NCBI RefSeq assembly: GCF_003340555.1
Contig: NZ_QPLJ01000003.1
Location: 124,001-188,000, forward strand
Length of the DNA: 64,000 nucleotides
Origin: Jannaschia formosa
GTDB lineage: Bacteria; Pseudomonadota; Alphaproteobacteria; Rhodobacterales; Rhodobacteraceae
Direction: 5' to 3'
Positions 55,386 through 64,000 of this stretch are shown here, piece by piece; positions within the stretch are counted from its first letter, which is position 1; each line of letters opens with the position of its first letter. The position numbers and the translations under genes are program-made. The notes under the pieces are model-generated. The model did no database searches. It was not told the origin of the DNA and saw only the letters and a list, made by a program, of their open reading frames with translations.

Positions 55386-56393
55386 TCAGGCATCGTCGTA
55401 GACGACCTCCAGCGAGGGCTTCGGCGCGTAGAACTTGCCGCGCATGTCGGCATCGGTCGCGGGCACCAGCGTATAGCCCGCGCCCGTCTCGGACCCGTCG
55501 AACAGCGCGAGCAGCCCGTCCTGGTCGACCGGCGTCGGCCGGACCGGGGGCGCCACGGCGACCGCGTCGCCAAGCTGGGCGAACAGGGCGCCCCAAGGCG
55601 AGGCGTCGGTGCCGACGATCTGGTAGTTGGCGGACTTCTTCCTCAGGTCGTCGTCCTGCGGGATCGAGGCGAGCACCGGGATGCCCGCCACCTCGGCGAA
55701 GGCCTTGGCCTCGCCCGAGCCGTCGTCCTTGTTGATGACCAGCCCCGCGACGCCGACATTGCCGCCCAGCTTGCGGAAATACTCCACCGCCGAGCAGACG
55801 TTGTTGGCGACATACAGCGACTGCAGGTCGTTGGAGGCGACCAGGATCACCTTCTGCGCCATGTCGCGGGCGATCGGCAGGCCGAAGCCGCCGCAGACCA
55901 CGTCGCCCAGGAAGTCGAGCAGCACGTAGTCGAAGTCCCAGTCGTGGAAGCCCAGCTTCTCCAGCAGCTCGAAGCCGTGGATGATGCCGCGCCCGCCGCA
56001 GCCGCGCCCGACCTCGGGGCCGCCCAGCTCCATTGCGAATACGCCGCCGCGCTTGAAGCAGACATCGCCGATCGCGACCTCCTCGCCCGCAAGCTTCTTG
56101 CGGGTCGAGGTCTCGATGATCGTCGGGCAGGCCTTGCCGCCGAACAGCAGGCTGGTCGTGTCCGATTTCGGGTCGCAGCCGATCAGCAGCACGCGCTTGC
56201 CCTGCTCGGCCATCATGTGGCTGAGATTGGCGAGCGTGAACGACTTGCCGATGCCGCCCTTGCCGTAGATCGCGATGATCTGCGTCTTCGAGGTCGGCTC
56301 GCCCTGCGGGACTTCCAGACTGGGCTCTTCGCCCGCCTCGTCGCGCAGACGCTGAGAGAAGTCTTTCAGGTTCGGAACGTCGTCGAGGCTCAT
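55386..56393 (-). CDS. bchX: Chlorophyllide a reductase iron protein BchX
   Basis: 335 residues, NifH-like. P-loop [20 protein letters not shown], [4Fe-4S] ligands in [12 protein letters not shown] and [13 protein letters not shown]. Supplies electrons with ATP to BchYZ. The ATG overlaps the bchC stop by 4 bases (ATGA). Confidence 0.96.
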   Translation of the reverse strand: MSLDDVPNLKDFSQRLRDEAGEEPSLEVPQGEPTSKTQIIAIYGKGGIGKSFTLANLSHMMAEQGKRVLLIGCDPKSDTTSLLFGGKACPTIIETSTRKKLAGEEVAIGDVCFKRGGVFAMELGGPEVGRGCGGRGIIHGFELLEKLGFHDWDFDYVLLDFLGDVVCGGFGLPIARDMAQKVILVASNDLQSLYVANNVCSAVEYFRKLGGNVGVAGLVINKDDGSGEAKAFAEVAGIPVLASIPQDDDLRKKSANYQIVGTDASPWGALFAQLGDAVAVAPPVRPTPVDQDGLLALFDGSETGAGYTLVPATDADMRGKFYAPKPSLEVVYDDA

Positions 56394-57328
56394 GAAGGCG
56401 TCTCCCAGTCGAGGATCATCTTCAGACAGTCGATCGAGTCGAACGCCTGGGCATAAGCGGCCGCCGCATCGGTGGCGGGCCGCGTGTGAGTGATCAGGCC
56501 ATCGAGCGACACGATGCCGTCCTCGACCAGATCGCGGGTCGCGACGAGGTCGTCGCGCGTCCATTCGGCGGAGATGCGGAAGCGGGCTTCGCGCATGAAG
56601 GCGGGCGGATAGGCGAAGGCGACGGGCTTCGGGTAGAAGCCGGCCAGCACGATCTCTCCGCCCTTGGCGAGGCGCCCGACCAGCTCGTCCAGCAGCCCGA
56701 CATTGCCCGAGGCGTCGTAGATGGTGCGGTAGTCGCGGCGGGTGTCGTCGGCGGGGTCAATGACCTCGTAGCCGCGGGCGCCGCTGCGGCGCTCCGGCGC
56801 GGTCTCCCAGACGGTCGGGCGGCCACCGGCGGCGACGGTCAGGCGGGCCAGCAGGCGCCCGAAGGCACCATGGCCGACGATCAGCTCGGGCAGGTCGGTA
56901 CGCAGACCCACGATGGCGTGGCGCGCCGTGGCGGCCAGCGCCAGCAGCGCGCCGCGCGGCCCGTGGCCTGCGTCGATCTTCACCAGCCGCTCGGCCGGGG
57001 TGACGATGCGCGAGGCGGCGGCGCCGAACAGGCCGCGCGCGCCGTCGTAGCAGTCGGCGCCGGGCACGAAGACGCGGTCTCCGGGACGCAGCGCGTTGGT
57101 GGCGCGAACCTCGACCACCTCGCCCACGGCCTCGTAGCCGGGGACCAGAGGATAGCCCATCCCGGGGAACGGGGGCATCTCGCCGGACCAGAGCAACCGC
57201 TCGGTCCCGGTGGAGATGGCAGAGTGGCGGATGTCGACGACGACCGAGCCCGGCGCGGGATCCGTCAGGCCGAGCGCGTCGAGGGCGATGGCCCCCGGTC
57301 CGGTCATGATGATCGCCTGCGTCTGCAC
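56390..57328 (-). CDS. bchC: Bacteriochlorophyllide a dehydrogenase BchC
   Basis: 312 residues. Zinc-free medium-chain dehydrogenase: [28 protein letters not shown] motifs, [33 protein letters not shown]. Oxidises 3-hydroxyethyl to 3-acetyl. Start is a GTG at 57328 ([12 protein letters not shown]) with GGAGGGGC just upstream; the ATG further up gives an unrelated extension through a promoter region. Confidence 0.93.
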   Translation of the reverse strand: MQTQAIIMTGPGAIALDALGLTDPAPGSVVVDIRHSAISTGTERLLWSGEMPPFPGMGYPLVPGYEAVGEVVEVRATNALRPGDRVFVPGADCYDGARGLFGAAASRIVTPAERLVKIDAGHGPRGALLALAATARHAIVGLRTDLPELIVGHGAFGRLLARLTVAAGGRPTVWETAPERRSGARGYEVIDPADDTRRDYRTIYDASGNVGLLDELVGRLAKGGEIVLAGFYPKPVAFAYPPAFMREARFRISAEWTRDDLVATRDLVEDGIVSLDGLITHTRPATDAAAAYAQAFDSIDCLKMILDWETPS

Positions 57329-57399
57329 CGTCGCCCCTCCCTGGGTGGGGAGCCCCGAGGACTCACCCGTTCCCTCACTCTCGCGGACAGGCCTCGATA

Positions 57400-57417
57400 T
57401 GTCAATCTGTCCTGACA
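57400..57417. promoter_or_regulatory. PpsR box 1, bchC promoter
   Basis: TGTCAATCTGTCCTGACA, a perfect box 72 bases upstream of bchC. It allows bchCXYZ-puf to be controlled separately from crtEF. Confidence 0.85.
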
Positions 57418-57424
57418 GATTGTC

Positions 57425-57442
57425 TGTCATCTTTGTCTGTCA
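57425..57442. promoter_or_regulatory. Degenerate PpsR box 2, overlapping the crtF stop
   Basis: TGTCATCTTTGTCTGTCA has one change from TGT-N12-ACA and differs from the bchF box 2 at only two positions. It starts 25 bases from the perfect box, suiting paired binding. Its last three bases are the crtF stop codon. Confidence 0.5.
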
Positions 57443-58552
57443 TTTGAACGCCTCGACTACATGGGTCACGAAGGGACGGGTCGTCCCGGCATCGCGGATC
57501 CGGGCAAAGCCCGCCCGGCGCAGAAGCGCCGTCACCTCCTGCGGAGAGCGCGCGCGCCCGGTGCCCATGGCCATGCAGTAGAAGGCAAAATAGGCGTCGC
57601 CCGCGCGATGCGGCCGGGGGCCGCCGGTCATCGGCTCGCTGACGACGAGGCGCCCACCCTCGGGCAGGACGGCATGCACGTCGCGCAGCAAGGCCAGCAC
57701 CGTCTCGTCGGCATGATCGTAGAGGACGCGCACCAGCGTGACGGTGTCCGCGCCCTCGGGCAGGCCGTCGTCGCGGAAGCTGCCGGGGGTGATCCGGACC
57801 CGGTCCGAGAGGCCCGCGGCGGCGAAGGTGTCAGCCGCGCCGGACAGGACGGCGGGCAGGTCGAAGAGATGCAGGCGCGGCCCGCGATGGGCCTGCCCGA
57901 GCGCGGCCAGGAAGGCGCCGGTCCCGCCGCCGATATCCAGCACCTCACGGGCGCGGGACAGGTCGACGCGGCGCAGCGTCTCCTCGGCGACGAGGACCTG
58001 GCTCTCGGCCATCAGCGTCGAATAGCGGCGCGCGACGTCCGGCGCCTCGGCCGCGGCGGCGCCGAAGACATAGGGCCAGAACAGCGCCAGCTCCGTCTCG
58101 CGGCCGCGCAGCACCGAAAGCGGGTCGGCGAGGTCGCGGTAGAGCACGGAATGATGCGATACCATCGCCTCGAGCCCCGGCACGCCCAGCATCGCCGCGC
58201 CCCGGCGGGCCAGGCGATAGGCCCCGTCGCGCTTTCGGAAGAGGCCGAGCGCCACCGCCGCGTCGCAGAGCGCCGCCATGCGCGGGGCGGCGATGCCGGT
58301 CCCGCGGGCCAGCGCCTCGGCCGTCAGCGGCCCGTCGGCGAGCCTGTGGGACAGTCGGAGCTCGACCACGGACCAGAGGACCTGCGAATGGACGAAGCCC
58401 GCGACGATGTCGAACAGGGCCTCGCCGTCACGGCGGGCGATGCGGCGCAGGACGGGGATGCGGGCACAGAGAGACTGGAACCGGCGCGACGCGGCCAGCC
58501 GGGTCGTCCATGACCCGCCCCCGCGCCGCGCCGGGGGCTCCAGTGCCGTCAT
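57440..58552 (-). CDS. crtF: Hydroxyneurosporene/demethylspheroidene O-methyltransferase
   Basis: 370 residues. SAM motif VLDIGGGTGAFLAALGQAH, an N-terminal dimerisation/winged-helix region, and LFWPYVFGAAAAEAPD. Methylates the C1 hydroxyl to make spheroidene. Overlaps crtE by 4 bases (ATGA). Followed by the bchC promoter region. Confidence 0.94.
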   Translation of the reverse strand: MTALEPPARRGGGSWTTRLAASRRFQSLCARIPVLRRIARRDGEALFDIVAGFVHSQVLWSVVELRLSHRLADGPLTAEALARGTGIAAPRMAALCDAAVALGLFRKRDGAYRLARRGAAMLGVPGLEAMVSHHSVLYRDLADPLSVLRGRETELALFWPYVFGAAAAEAPDVARRYSTLMAESQVLVAEETLRRVDLSRAREVLDIGGGTGAFLAALGQAHRGPRLHLFDLPAVLSGAADTFAAAGLSDRVRITPGSFRDDGLPEGADTVTLVRVLYDHADETVLALLRDVHAVLPEGGRLVVSEPMTGGPRPHRAGDAYFAFYCMAMGTGRARSPQEVTALLRRAGFARIRDAGTTRPFVTHVVEAFK

Positions 58553-59418
58553 TCGGCGGCGGTCGCGTGATGCGCAGGGACCAGTCGCTTGGCGGTGCGG
58601 TGCACCATCTCGGCCAGCATCGCCTCTCCGGCGCAGGCGGGGATGGAGGCGATGGCGCCGGAGAGGATATCCTCCAGCCGCCGGATCGCGCCGTCGACGC
58701 CATAGGTCGCCACCGCCGAGGGCCGACCGTGGATCGCGTCCTGCCCGGTGGGCTTCCCGGTGTCCGCCTCGCCCTGCATGACGTCCAGAAGGTCGTCCGC
58801 AACCTGGAACGCCTCGCCGATGCGGGCGCCGAGTTCGGTCCAGGGCTCCGCGTCCTGGCCGGCGGCGATCGCGCCCATCCGGGTGGCGGCGGTGAACAGC
58901 GCGCCGGTCTTGGCGCGGTGATAGGTGGCGAGATCGACCACCTCCTCGCTCTCCCAGCCCTGTCCGGCGCAGATGCCGTGGGGCATCCCGGTATGGCGCG
59001 CCAGCTCCGCCGTCAGCCGCAAGGCGCGGGCGGGATCGGAGGTACCGGTCTCGGCCAGCGTCTCGAAGCCCTGCACGATCAGCGAATCGCCCGCCAGCAC
59101 GGCCAGCGCCTCCCCATAGGCGCGGTGGACCGAGGGCTTGCCGCGCCGCGTCTCGGCGTCGTCGAAGCAGGGCAGGTCGTCATGGACGAGCGAGGCGCAG
59201 TGGATCAGCTCCAGCGCGGCGGCGGCGCCGTCCGACAGCTCCGGCCGGTCGTCGCCGCAGGCCATGGCCACCGACAGCAGGATCGTCGGCCGGATCCGGG
59301 CCCCGCCCGGCTTCACCGCATGGTGCAGCGCCGCGGCCAGCTTCGGCGGCGGCAGGCCCGAGGTCGCCCGCGCGAGCGCGCGCTCGATGCTGCCTTCGAT
59401 GCGGGTGGAGAGCGGCAT
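58549..59418 (-). CDS. crtE: Geranylgeranyl diphosphate synthase
   Basis: 289 residues. First aspartate-rich motif HDDLPCFDDAETRRGKPSVH, second VADDLLDVMQGE. Extends IPP units to C20 for carotenoids and the chlorophyll tail. First gene of the superoperon crtEF-bchCXYZ-pufQBALMC. Divergent from crtD with two perfect PpsR boxes in the 97-base gap. Confidence 0.95.
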   Translation of the reverse strand: MPLSTRIEGSIERALARATSGLPPPKLAAALHHAVKPGGARIRPTILLSVAMACGDDRPELSDGAAAALELIHCASLVHDDLPCFDDAETRRGKPSVHRAYGEALAVLAGDSLIVQGFETLAETGTSDPARALRLTAELARHTGMPHGICAGQGWESEEVVDLATYHRAKTGALFTAATRMGAIAAGQDAEPWTELGARIGEAFQVADDLLDVMQGEADTGKPTGQDAIHGRPSAVATYGVDGAIRRLEDILSGAIASIPACAGEAMLAEMVHRTAKRLVPAHHATAAE

Positions 59419-59439
59419 GGCGGACCTCGGGGCTGGACA

Positions 59440-59457
59440 TGTCAGGTTCGATTGACA
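59440..59457. promoter_or_regulatory. PpsR box 1, crtE-crtD
   Basis: TGTCAGGTTCGATTGACA, a perfect TGT-N12-ACA box, 22 bases upstream of crtE. Confidence 0.85.
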
Positions 59458-59462
59458 GATGA

Positions 59463-59480
59463 TGTCACCTAGTTTGGACA
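59463..59480. promoter_or_regulatory. PpsR box 2, crtE-crtD
   Basis: TGTCACCTAGTTTGGACA, a perfect box 23 bases from box 1, 36 bases upstream of crtD. Adjacent boxes of this kind are typical for cooperative binding. Confidence 0.85.
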
Positions 59481-59515
59481 TAAACCTGTGTCTGTCAACT
59501 CGGACCGGAGGGGTC

Positions 59516-61057
59516 ATGGGAAACAGGGTCGTCGTCATCGGAGCCGGCATCGGCGGCCTCGCCTCGGCGATGCGTCTGGCCGCGCGAGGCTGCGACGTCA
59601 CCGTGCTGGAGCGGGCGCCGCAAGTCGGCGGCAAGATGAGGACTTTACCAAGCATCGCCGGGCCCGTCGATGCCGGACCGACCGTGCTCACGCTGCGCGA
59701 CGTGTTCGACGATCTCTTCGACGCCTGCGGCACGACGCTCGCCGCCCATGTCACGCTGGAGCCGCTGGAGGTGCTGGCCCGCCACCACTGGGAGGACGGG
59801 AGCGTTCTGGACCTGTATCCGGACGCGGACCGCTCCGAAGCGGCCATCGCCGCCTTCGCCGGCCCGAAGGAGGCCGCCGCCTTCCGCGCCTTCCACCGCG
59901 ACACCGCGCGCCTGTTCGATGCCTTCGAGGCGCCGATGATGCGCGCCGCCATGCCCAGCCTGGCGGGAATGACCGGCGTCGTCGCCCGCGACCCGGGCCT
60001 GATCCCGGCGATGGCGCCGGGCCGGTCGCTCGCCGGGGCGCTGGCCCGGCGCTTCGGCGACCCTCGGCTCCGGCAGCTCTTCGGGCGCTACGCGACCTAT
60101 GTCGGCGGCGACCCGGCCGCCTCTCCGGCGCTGCTGTCGCTGGTCTGGCAGGCCGAGTCGCGTGGCGTCTGGACCGTCGGCGGCGGCATGCACCGGCTGG
60201 CGGCGGCGATGCGCGCCGTGCTGGAGGGCCTGAGCGCAAGGGTGATCTGCGGCGCCCATGTCGACCGGATCGAGGTGCAGGCCGGTCGCGTCGCCGCAGT
60301 CCATGCAGCCGGCCATCGCCACGCCTGCGACGCCGCCGTCTTCAACGGCGACCCGGCGGCGCTGCATCGCGGCCTACTCGGCCCCGCACCGGTCCCTGCC
60401 CGCGCGGTGACGCCGCGCAGTCTCTCGGCCTTCGTCTGGTCCTTCGCCGCGCGCGTGACCGGACTGACGCCCGCGCATCACAACGTCTTCTTCGCCCGGA
60501 CCCCGAATTCGGAGTTCCCCGAGATCGCCCGGGGCCGCCTGCCCTCGGACCCCACCCTCTACGTCTGCGCGCAGGACCGGGGCGCCGGTGCCGCCCCCAA
60601 GGGGCCCGAGCGCTTCGAGATCATCGTCAACGGCCCGCCCCGGGCCGCTGCCCCCCCCGACCCGGAGGAGACCGAGACATGCCGCGAGACGACCTTCACC
60701 AGACTGCACCGGATGGGACTGAGCTTCGACCGGCTCCCGGGGCCGGACCGGCTGACGACGCCCGAGGGCTTCGCGACCCTGTTCCCGGCCTCGGACGGAT
60801 CCCTCTACGGGCGGAGCCCGCACGGGACGCTCGCGGCCTTCGCCCGGCCCCGGGCGCGGACGGCCCTGCCGGGGCTCTATCTCGCGGGCGGTGGGACGCA
60901 TCCGGGGGCGGGGGTGCCGATGGCGGCCCTGTCCGGCAGGCTCGCGGCCGAGGCGATCTGCACGGACCTCGCTTCGACCTCGCCGTCCCGCCGGATGGCT
61001 ACGGCTGGTGGTATGTCGACGGGGTCAGCCACGATGGGACCCGCTCGCTCTCGGTGA
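59516..61057 (+). CDS. crtD: Methoxyneurosporene (hydroxyneurosporene) dehydrogenase
   Basis: 513 residues, CrtI-related. FAD N-terminus VVVIGAGIGGLASAMRLAARG and C-terminal LYLAGGGTHPGAGVPMAALSG. Desaturates C3-C4 of 1-hydroxyneurosporene. The ATG 59516 has GGAGGGG upstream. The last ~25 residues after AAEAICTDLA (a serine/methionine-rich run) overlap an open frame that looks like CrtC, and are probably not conserved. Confidence 0.93.
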   Translation: MGNRVVVIGAGIGGLASAMRLAARGCDVTVLERAPQVGGKMRTLPSIAGPVDAGPTVLTLRDVFDDLFDACGTTLAAHVTLEPLEVLARHHWEDGSVLDLYPDADRSEAAIAAFAGPKEAAAFRAFHRDTARLFDAFEAPMMRAAMPSLAGMTGVVARDPGLIPAMAPGRSLAGALARRFGDPRLRQLFGRYATYVGGDPAASPALLSLVWQAESRGVWTVGGGMHRLAAAMRAVLEGLSARVICGAHVDRIEVQAGRVAAVHAAGHRHACDAAVFNGDPAALHRGLLGPAPVPARAVTPRSLSAFVWSFAARVTGLTPAHHNVFFARTPNSEFPEIARGRLPSDPTLYVCAQDRGAGAAPKGPERFEIIVNGPPRAAAPPDPEETETCRETTFTRLHRMGLSFDRLPGPDRLTTPEGFATLFPASDGSLYGRSPHGTLAAFARPRARTALPGLYLAGGGTHPGAGVPMAALSGRLAAEAICTDLASTSPSRRMATAGGMSTGSATMGPARSR

Positions 61058-61896
61058 TCACCTTCATCGGCTCGGTCTTCTCGCCCTGGTACGGATGGTC
61101 GGGGCGCGCCGACCCCGAGGACAACGTCTGCATCAACGTCCTGCTGTCTGGCCCCGGCGGGCGCTGGACCATGACCGACCGGGGCCGAGGCGCCCTGCGC
61201 CAGACCGAGGAGACGATCCGCATCGGCCCCTCGGGGCTTCGCTGGGACGGCGAGACGCTGGTGATCGACCTCGACGAGGTCTCCACCCCCCACGGGCAGC
61301 GCATCCGGGGCAGGATCACCCTGACCCCCCGCGCCGTGACCGAGGTCGAGGTGCCGCTGAAGTCGGACGGGACCCATGTCTGGCGCCCGCTGGCCCCGGC
61401 CTCGGACATCGTCGTCGAGATCGACCGGCCCGGCTGGTCCTGGGAGGGGCACGGATATCTCGACTCGAATTTCGGCACCGCCGCGCTGGAGGCGGACTTC
61501 GCCTATTGGCACTGGGGCCGCTTCCCGGTCCCGGACGGGCGCGTGATCTTCTACGAGGCGGAGCTGCGCGACGGCTCCGAGACGCGGGTGGCGCTGCATT
61601 TCCGCGACGACGGCACGGTCACGCCGGTCGATGCGCCGCCGCTGGCCTCGCTCGGACGCTCGTCCTGGCTGCTGCGGCGCGAGACGCGCTGCGACGCGGG
61701 CCACCGGCCCCGGGTGATCCGCGCGATGATCTCCGCGCCGTTCTACGAGCGCTCGGTCGTCGAGACGGTGATCGACGGGCATCGCAGCACCGGCGTGTGG
61801 GAGGCGCTGGATTGCGACCGCTTCGCCGCCTGGTGGATGAAGCCCCTGCTCGCCCTTCGGGTCCCGCGCCGGCCGGGGTGGCGGTTTCCGGACTGA
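61054..61896 (+). CDS. crtC: Hydroxyneurosporene synthase (carotenoid 1,2-hydratase)
   Basis: 280 residues from GTG 61054, which overlaps the crtD stop (GTGA). Core motifs [59 protein letters not shown] in two parts. Hydrates the 1,2 double bond of neurosporene. The frame is open upstream inside crtD and encodes VPPDGYGWWYVDGVSHDG, which looks like genuine CrtC N-terminal sequence, but no ATG, GTG or TTG occurs there until 60679. The true start is unresolved. Confidence 0.88.
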   Translation: MITFIGSVFSPWYGWSGRADPEDNVCINVLLSGPGGRWTMTDRGRGALRQTEETIRIGPSGLRWDGETLVIDLDEVSTPHGQRIRGRITLTPRAVTEVEVPLKSDGTHVWRPLAPASDIVVEIDRPGWSWEGHGYLDSNFGTAALEADFAYWHWGRFPVPDGRVIFYEAELRDGSETRVALHFRDDGTVTPVDAPPLASLGRSSWLLRRETRCDAGHRPRVIRAMISAPFYERSVVETVIDGHRSTGVWEALDCDRFAAWWMKPLLALRVPRRPGWRFPD

Positions 61897-61933
61897 ACGC
61901 CCATATCCCGTCGCGACGGACAGGAGACGGATC

Positions 61934-62485
61934 ATGAGCGATTTCCCCGGCTGGCACGGCACCACCATCATCGGCATCCGCAAGGGGGGCCGCGTCGTCG
62001 TCGCCGGCGACGGTCAGGTCAGCGTCGGCCAGACCGTGATGAAGGGCACCGCGCGCAAGGTGCGGCGGCTCTCGCCCGGCGGGGCCGAGGTGGTCGCGGG
62101 CTTCGCCGGCTCCACCGCCGACGCCTTCACCCTGCTGGAGCGGCTGGAGAAGAAGCTGGAGGCGACGCCCGGCCAGCTTGCCCGCGCGAGCGTCGAGCTG
62201 GCGAAGGACTGGCGCACCGACAAATACCTCCAGAAGCTGGAGGCGATGCTGATCGTCACCGACGGCCGTGACCTCTTCGTCATCACCGGCGCGGGCGACG
62301 TGCTGGAGCCGGAGCACGACGTGACCGCCATCGGCTCTGGCGGGAACTATGCGCTGGCCGCCGCGCGGGCGCTGATCGACAGCGACCTCGACGCCGAGGC
62401 CATCGCCCGCAAGGCGATGGCGATCGCGGCCGACATCTGCGTCTACACCAACGGCAACCTGACGGTGGAGACGATCGGGGGCTAG
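61934..62485 (+). CDS. hslV: ATP-dependent protease subunit HslV
   Basis: 183 residues. Processing before Thr ([13 protein letters not shown]) exposes the catalytic N-terminal threonine; [20 protein letters not shown] follows, as in all HslV. Double-ring peptidase that works with HslU. Its stop overlaps the convergent gene by 4 bases. ATG has AGGAGACGG upstream. Confidence 0.96.
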   Translation: MSDFPGWHGTTIIGIRKGGRVVVAGDGQVSVGQTVMKGTARKVRRLSPGGAEVVAGFAGSTADAFTLLERLEKKLEATPGQLARASVELAKDWRTDKYLQKLEAMLIVTDGRDLFVITGAGDVLEPEHDVTAIGSGGNYALAAARALIDSDLDAEAIARKAMAIAADICVYTNGNLTVETIGG

Positions 62486-62886
62486 GTCAGCCCTTCGACC
62501 GCCCGCACGAAGGTCGCATGCTGTGCCCGCAGCCAGCGGATCGCCTCGGGCCATTGGCGGCGCACGGTGACGCAGGCCTTGCGGTTGTCCTTGCGGAACC
62601 ACCGCCCGAGGGCCGCCTCGCCGGTGGCCTCGCCGACGCTGGTGCGCAGACCGCGCGCGAGCTCGGGCAGGTTCCGCTGCACGAACTCCCGCGCCGGCTC
62701 CGAGCGGGCGACGAGGTAGACCGAGGTCCTGTCCTGCGAGAGCGACATCTTGATCCGCAGCCGCCCGCCGCAGGCGATGCCGATCTCCCTCTCCTGGCCG
62801 GTCCCGCCCTCTATGCCGAATTCCGGCGCGGCGGCGGCCAGTTCGGCCCAGAAAGCCGCCCGTTCCGCATCCATGATCCCCGTCAT
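62482..62886 (-). CDS. Unrecognised protein, DUF4268-like appearance
   Basis: 134 residues, soluble, no signal. Composition is Arg/Glu-rich with one Cys in the first half ([24 protein letters not shown]) and one in [19 protein letters not shown]4268-like domain is possible but not certain. Lies on the opposite strand between hslV and hslU. An internal ATG (MDAERAAFW) could be the start. No function is proposed. Confidence 0.6.
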   Translation of the reverse strand: MTGIMDAERAAFWAELAAAAPEFGIEGGTGQEREIGIACGGRLRIKMSLSQDRTSVYLVARSEPAREFVQRNLPELARGLRTSVGEATGEAALGRWFRKDNRKACVTVRRQWPEAIRWLRAQHATFVRAVEGLT

Positions 62887-62929
62887 CGCGTCCCCCCTTA
62901 CGGCGGGATCAGAGGGTCAGGGGCAGGCG

Positions 62930-63158
62930 GGGTCAAGCCCGTCCATTCATCCGGATTGGCTTGAGGCGCAGCTCGAACGGCTCGCGCCCGGACGAGGCAC
63001 CGTCGTCCTGGCTGTCGCGGGTACCGGCGGCGACCGCGAAGTCCGGACCCCCTTCGTGGCAGCGGCGGATGCAGGCATCCGGGCGCGATGCGCGGACCGC
63101 CGCAGGACCGCGCCGCCGCCCTCATCGGCGGCGTTGCGTTTCCGGATGCGGCGCTTAG
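62930..63158 (+). pseudogene. Possible remnant of a P-loop nucleoside kinase-like gene
   Basis: One frame reads [17 protein letters not shown], the usual run-up to a P-loop in nucleoside-kinase-like proteins. The expected GAPxxGKS follows only after a shift to the next frame (VPAATAKSG). The rest has no long frame. No start codon or ribosome site fits. This is weak evidence for a decayed gene. Confidence 0.25.
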
Positions 63159-63181
63159 GTAGGCCCGACAAGGAGAGACCC

Positions 63182-64000
63182 ATGACCGACCTGACCCCGC
63201 GCGAGATCGTGTCCGAACTGGACCGCTTCATCATCGGCCAGAAGGACGCCAAGCGCGCGGTGGCCGTCGCGCTGCGCAACCGCTGGCGCCGCAAGCAGCT
63301 GGGCGACGACCTGCGCGAAGAGGTCTATCCGAAGAACATCCTGATGATCGGCCCGACCGGCGTCGGCAAGACCGAGATCAGCCGCCGGCTGGCCAAGCTG
63401 GCCCACGCGCCCTTCCTGAAGGTCGAGGCGACCAAGTTCACCGAGGTCGGCTATGTCGGCCGCGATGTCGAGCAGATCGTCCGAGACCTCGTCGACGGCG
63501 CCCAGCTGATGATCCGCGAGCGGATGCGCGAGGAGGTGAAGTCGAAGGCCCACCAGGCCGCCGAGGAGCGGGTGATCACAGCCCTGGCCGGCACCGATGC
63601 GCGCGAGGGCACGCGCGAGGCGTTCCGCAAGAAGCTGCGCGCCGGCGATCTCGACGACAAGGTGATCGAGCTGGAGGTGGCCGATACCTCCAACCCGATG
63701 GGGATGGCGATCCCGGGCCAGCCGGGCATGGACCAGATGGCGAACCTTGGCGAACTCTTCGGCAAGATGATGCAGCGCCGCGTCAAGAAGCGCTTGACCG
63801 TCGCCGCCTCCTACGACCTGCTGATCGACGAGGAGGCCGACAAGCTGCTCGACCCCGAGACGGTCACCCGCGAGGCCGTCCGCGCGGTGGAACAGAACGG
63901 CATCGTCTTCATCGACGAGATCGACAAGGTCGCCGCCCGGCAGGACATGCGCGGCGGCGACGTCTCCCGCGAGGGGGTGCAGCGCGACCTGCTGCCGCTG
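63182..64000 (+). CDS. hslU: ATP-dependent protease ATPase subunit HslU, 3' end cut by window
   Basis: First 273 codons visible. N-terminus [20 protein letters not shown], Walker [36 protein letters not shown] and Walker [18 protein letters not shown]. The full protein is about 435 residues, so roughly 160 are missing. AAA+ unfoldase for HslV. ATG with AAGGAGAG upstream. Confidence 0.96.
   Translation, partial: MTDLTPREIVSELDRFIIGQKDAKRAVAVALRNRWRRKQLGDDLREEVYPKNILMIGPTGVGKTEISRRLAKLAHAPFLKVEATKFTEVGYVGRDVEQIVRDLVDGAQLMIRERMREEVKSKAHQAAEERVITALAGTDAREGTREAFRKKLRAGDLDDKVIELEVADTSNPMGMAIPGQPGMDQMANLGELFGKMMQRRVKKRLTVAASYDLLIDEEADKLLDPETVTREAVRAVEQNGIVFIDEIDKVAARQDMRGGDVSREGVQRDLLPL

Noticed and set aside
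59489-59506. Third PpsR box at crtE-crtD (TGTCTGTCAACTCGGACC)
   Set aside because: Ends ACC rather than ACA and lacks the internal symmetry of the other boxes.

Overview
This window is a high-GC alphaproteobacterial chromosome segment. It carries a complete photosynthesis gene cluster (PGC) of the purple-bacterial, aerobic anoxygenic phototroph type, flanked by housekeeping genes. Several traits point to the Rhodobacteraceae and most likely the Roseobacter group. The reaction-centre operon is pufQBALMC, with a tetraheme cytochrome gene (pufC) and no visible pufX. The cyclase gene is the oxygen-dependent acsF; no bchE is present. The carotenoid genes are those of the spheroidene/spheroidenone route (crtA, crtB, crtI, crtC, crtD, crtE, crtF). 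hemA and a cytochrome c2-like gene sit inside the cluster, and PpsR/PpaA regulators lie at its centre. The species cannot be named from the sequence alone.

Layout. Positions 1-17000 are ordinary genome: two DMT-type exporters, a fasciclin lipoprotein, mtaB-dapF, tRNA-Lys(TTT), adenine deaminase plus AMP nucleosidase, an HU-like protein with a clear terminator, an AI-2E-family permease, aroC, an RTX-type secreted protein of visibly lower GC, and a TPP-riboswitch-controlled thiBPQ operon. Positions 17000-61900 are the PGC: tspO-crtB-crtI (minus) | crtA-bchI-bchD-bchO (plus) | cytochrome c-hemA-puhE-acsF-orf98-puhC-puhB-puhA-lhaA-bchM-bchL-bchH-bchB-bchN-bchF (minus, one tightly packed unit read from bchF) | ppaA-ppsR and bchG-pucC-like-bchP-idi (plus) | a VTT-like protein-SDR pair (minus) facing a tetR gene (plus) | pufC-M-L-A-B-pufQ-bchZ-Y-X-C-crtF-crtE (minus, a superoperon read from crtE) | crtD-crtC (plus). 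Positions 61900-64000 hold hslV, an unknown gene on the opposite strand, a possible gene remnant and the 5' part of hslU, which runs off the window.

How it works together. idi and crtE feed isoprenoids into carotenoids (crtB, I, C, D, F, A) and into the phytyl/geranylgeranyl tail (bchP, bchG). hemA starts tetrapyrrole synthesis. bchH/I/D insert Mg, bchM and acsF make the fifth ring, bchF hydrates, and the two nitrogenase-like reductases (bchLNB and bchXYZ) with bchC finish bacteriochlorophyllide a. puf and puh encode LH1 and the reaction centre, with assembly factors lhaA, puhB, puhC, puhE and pufQ. Seven perfect TGT-N12-ACA boxes, plus one with a single mismatch, lie at exactly the promoters expected for PpsR control: crtI/crtA, bchF/ppaA, bchG, bchC and crtE/crtD. 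No gene-free stretch exceeds about 300 bases; the longest, 62887-63181, holds a possible degraded reading frame.

Most notable observations. A Rhodobacterales-type palindromic repeat appears to have been absorbed into the coding sequence of both bchN (its C-terminus) and bchB (an internal linker) as an exact 27-bp inverted pair. A third, related hairpin sits between bchY and bchZ. crtC has no conventional start codon in front of its apparently conserved N-terminus and probably overlaps crtD. A TetR/SDR/VTT cassette is wedged into the PGC next to pufC.
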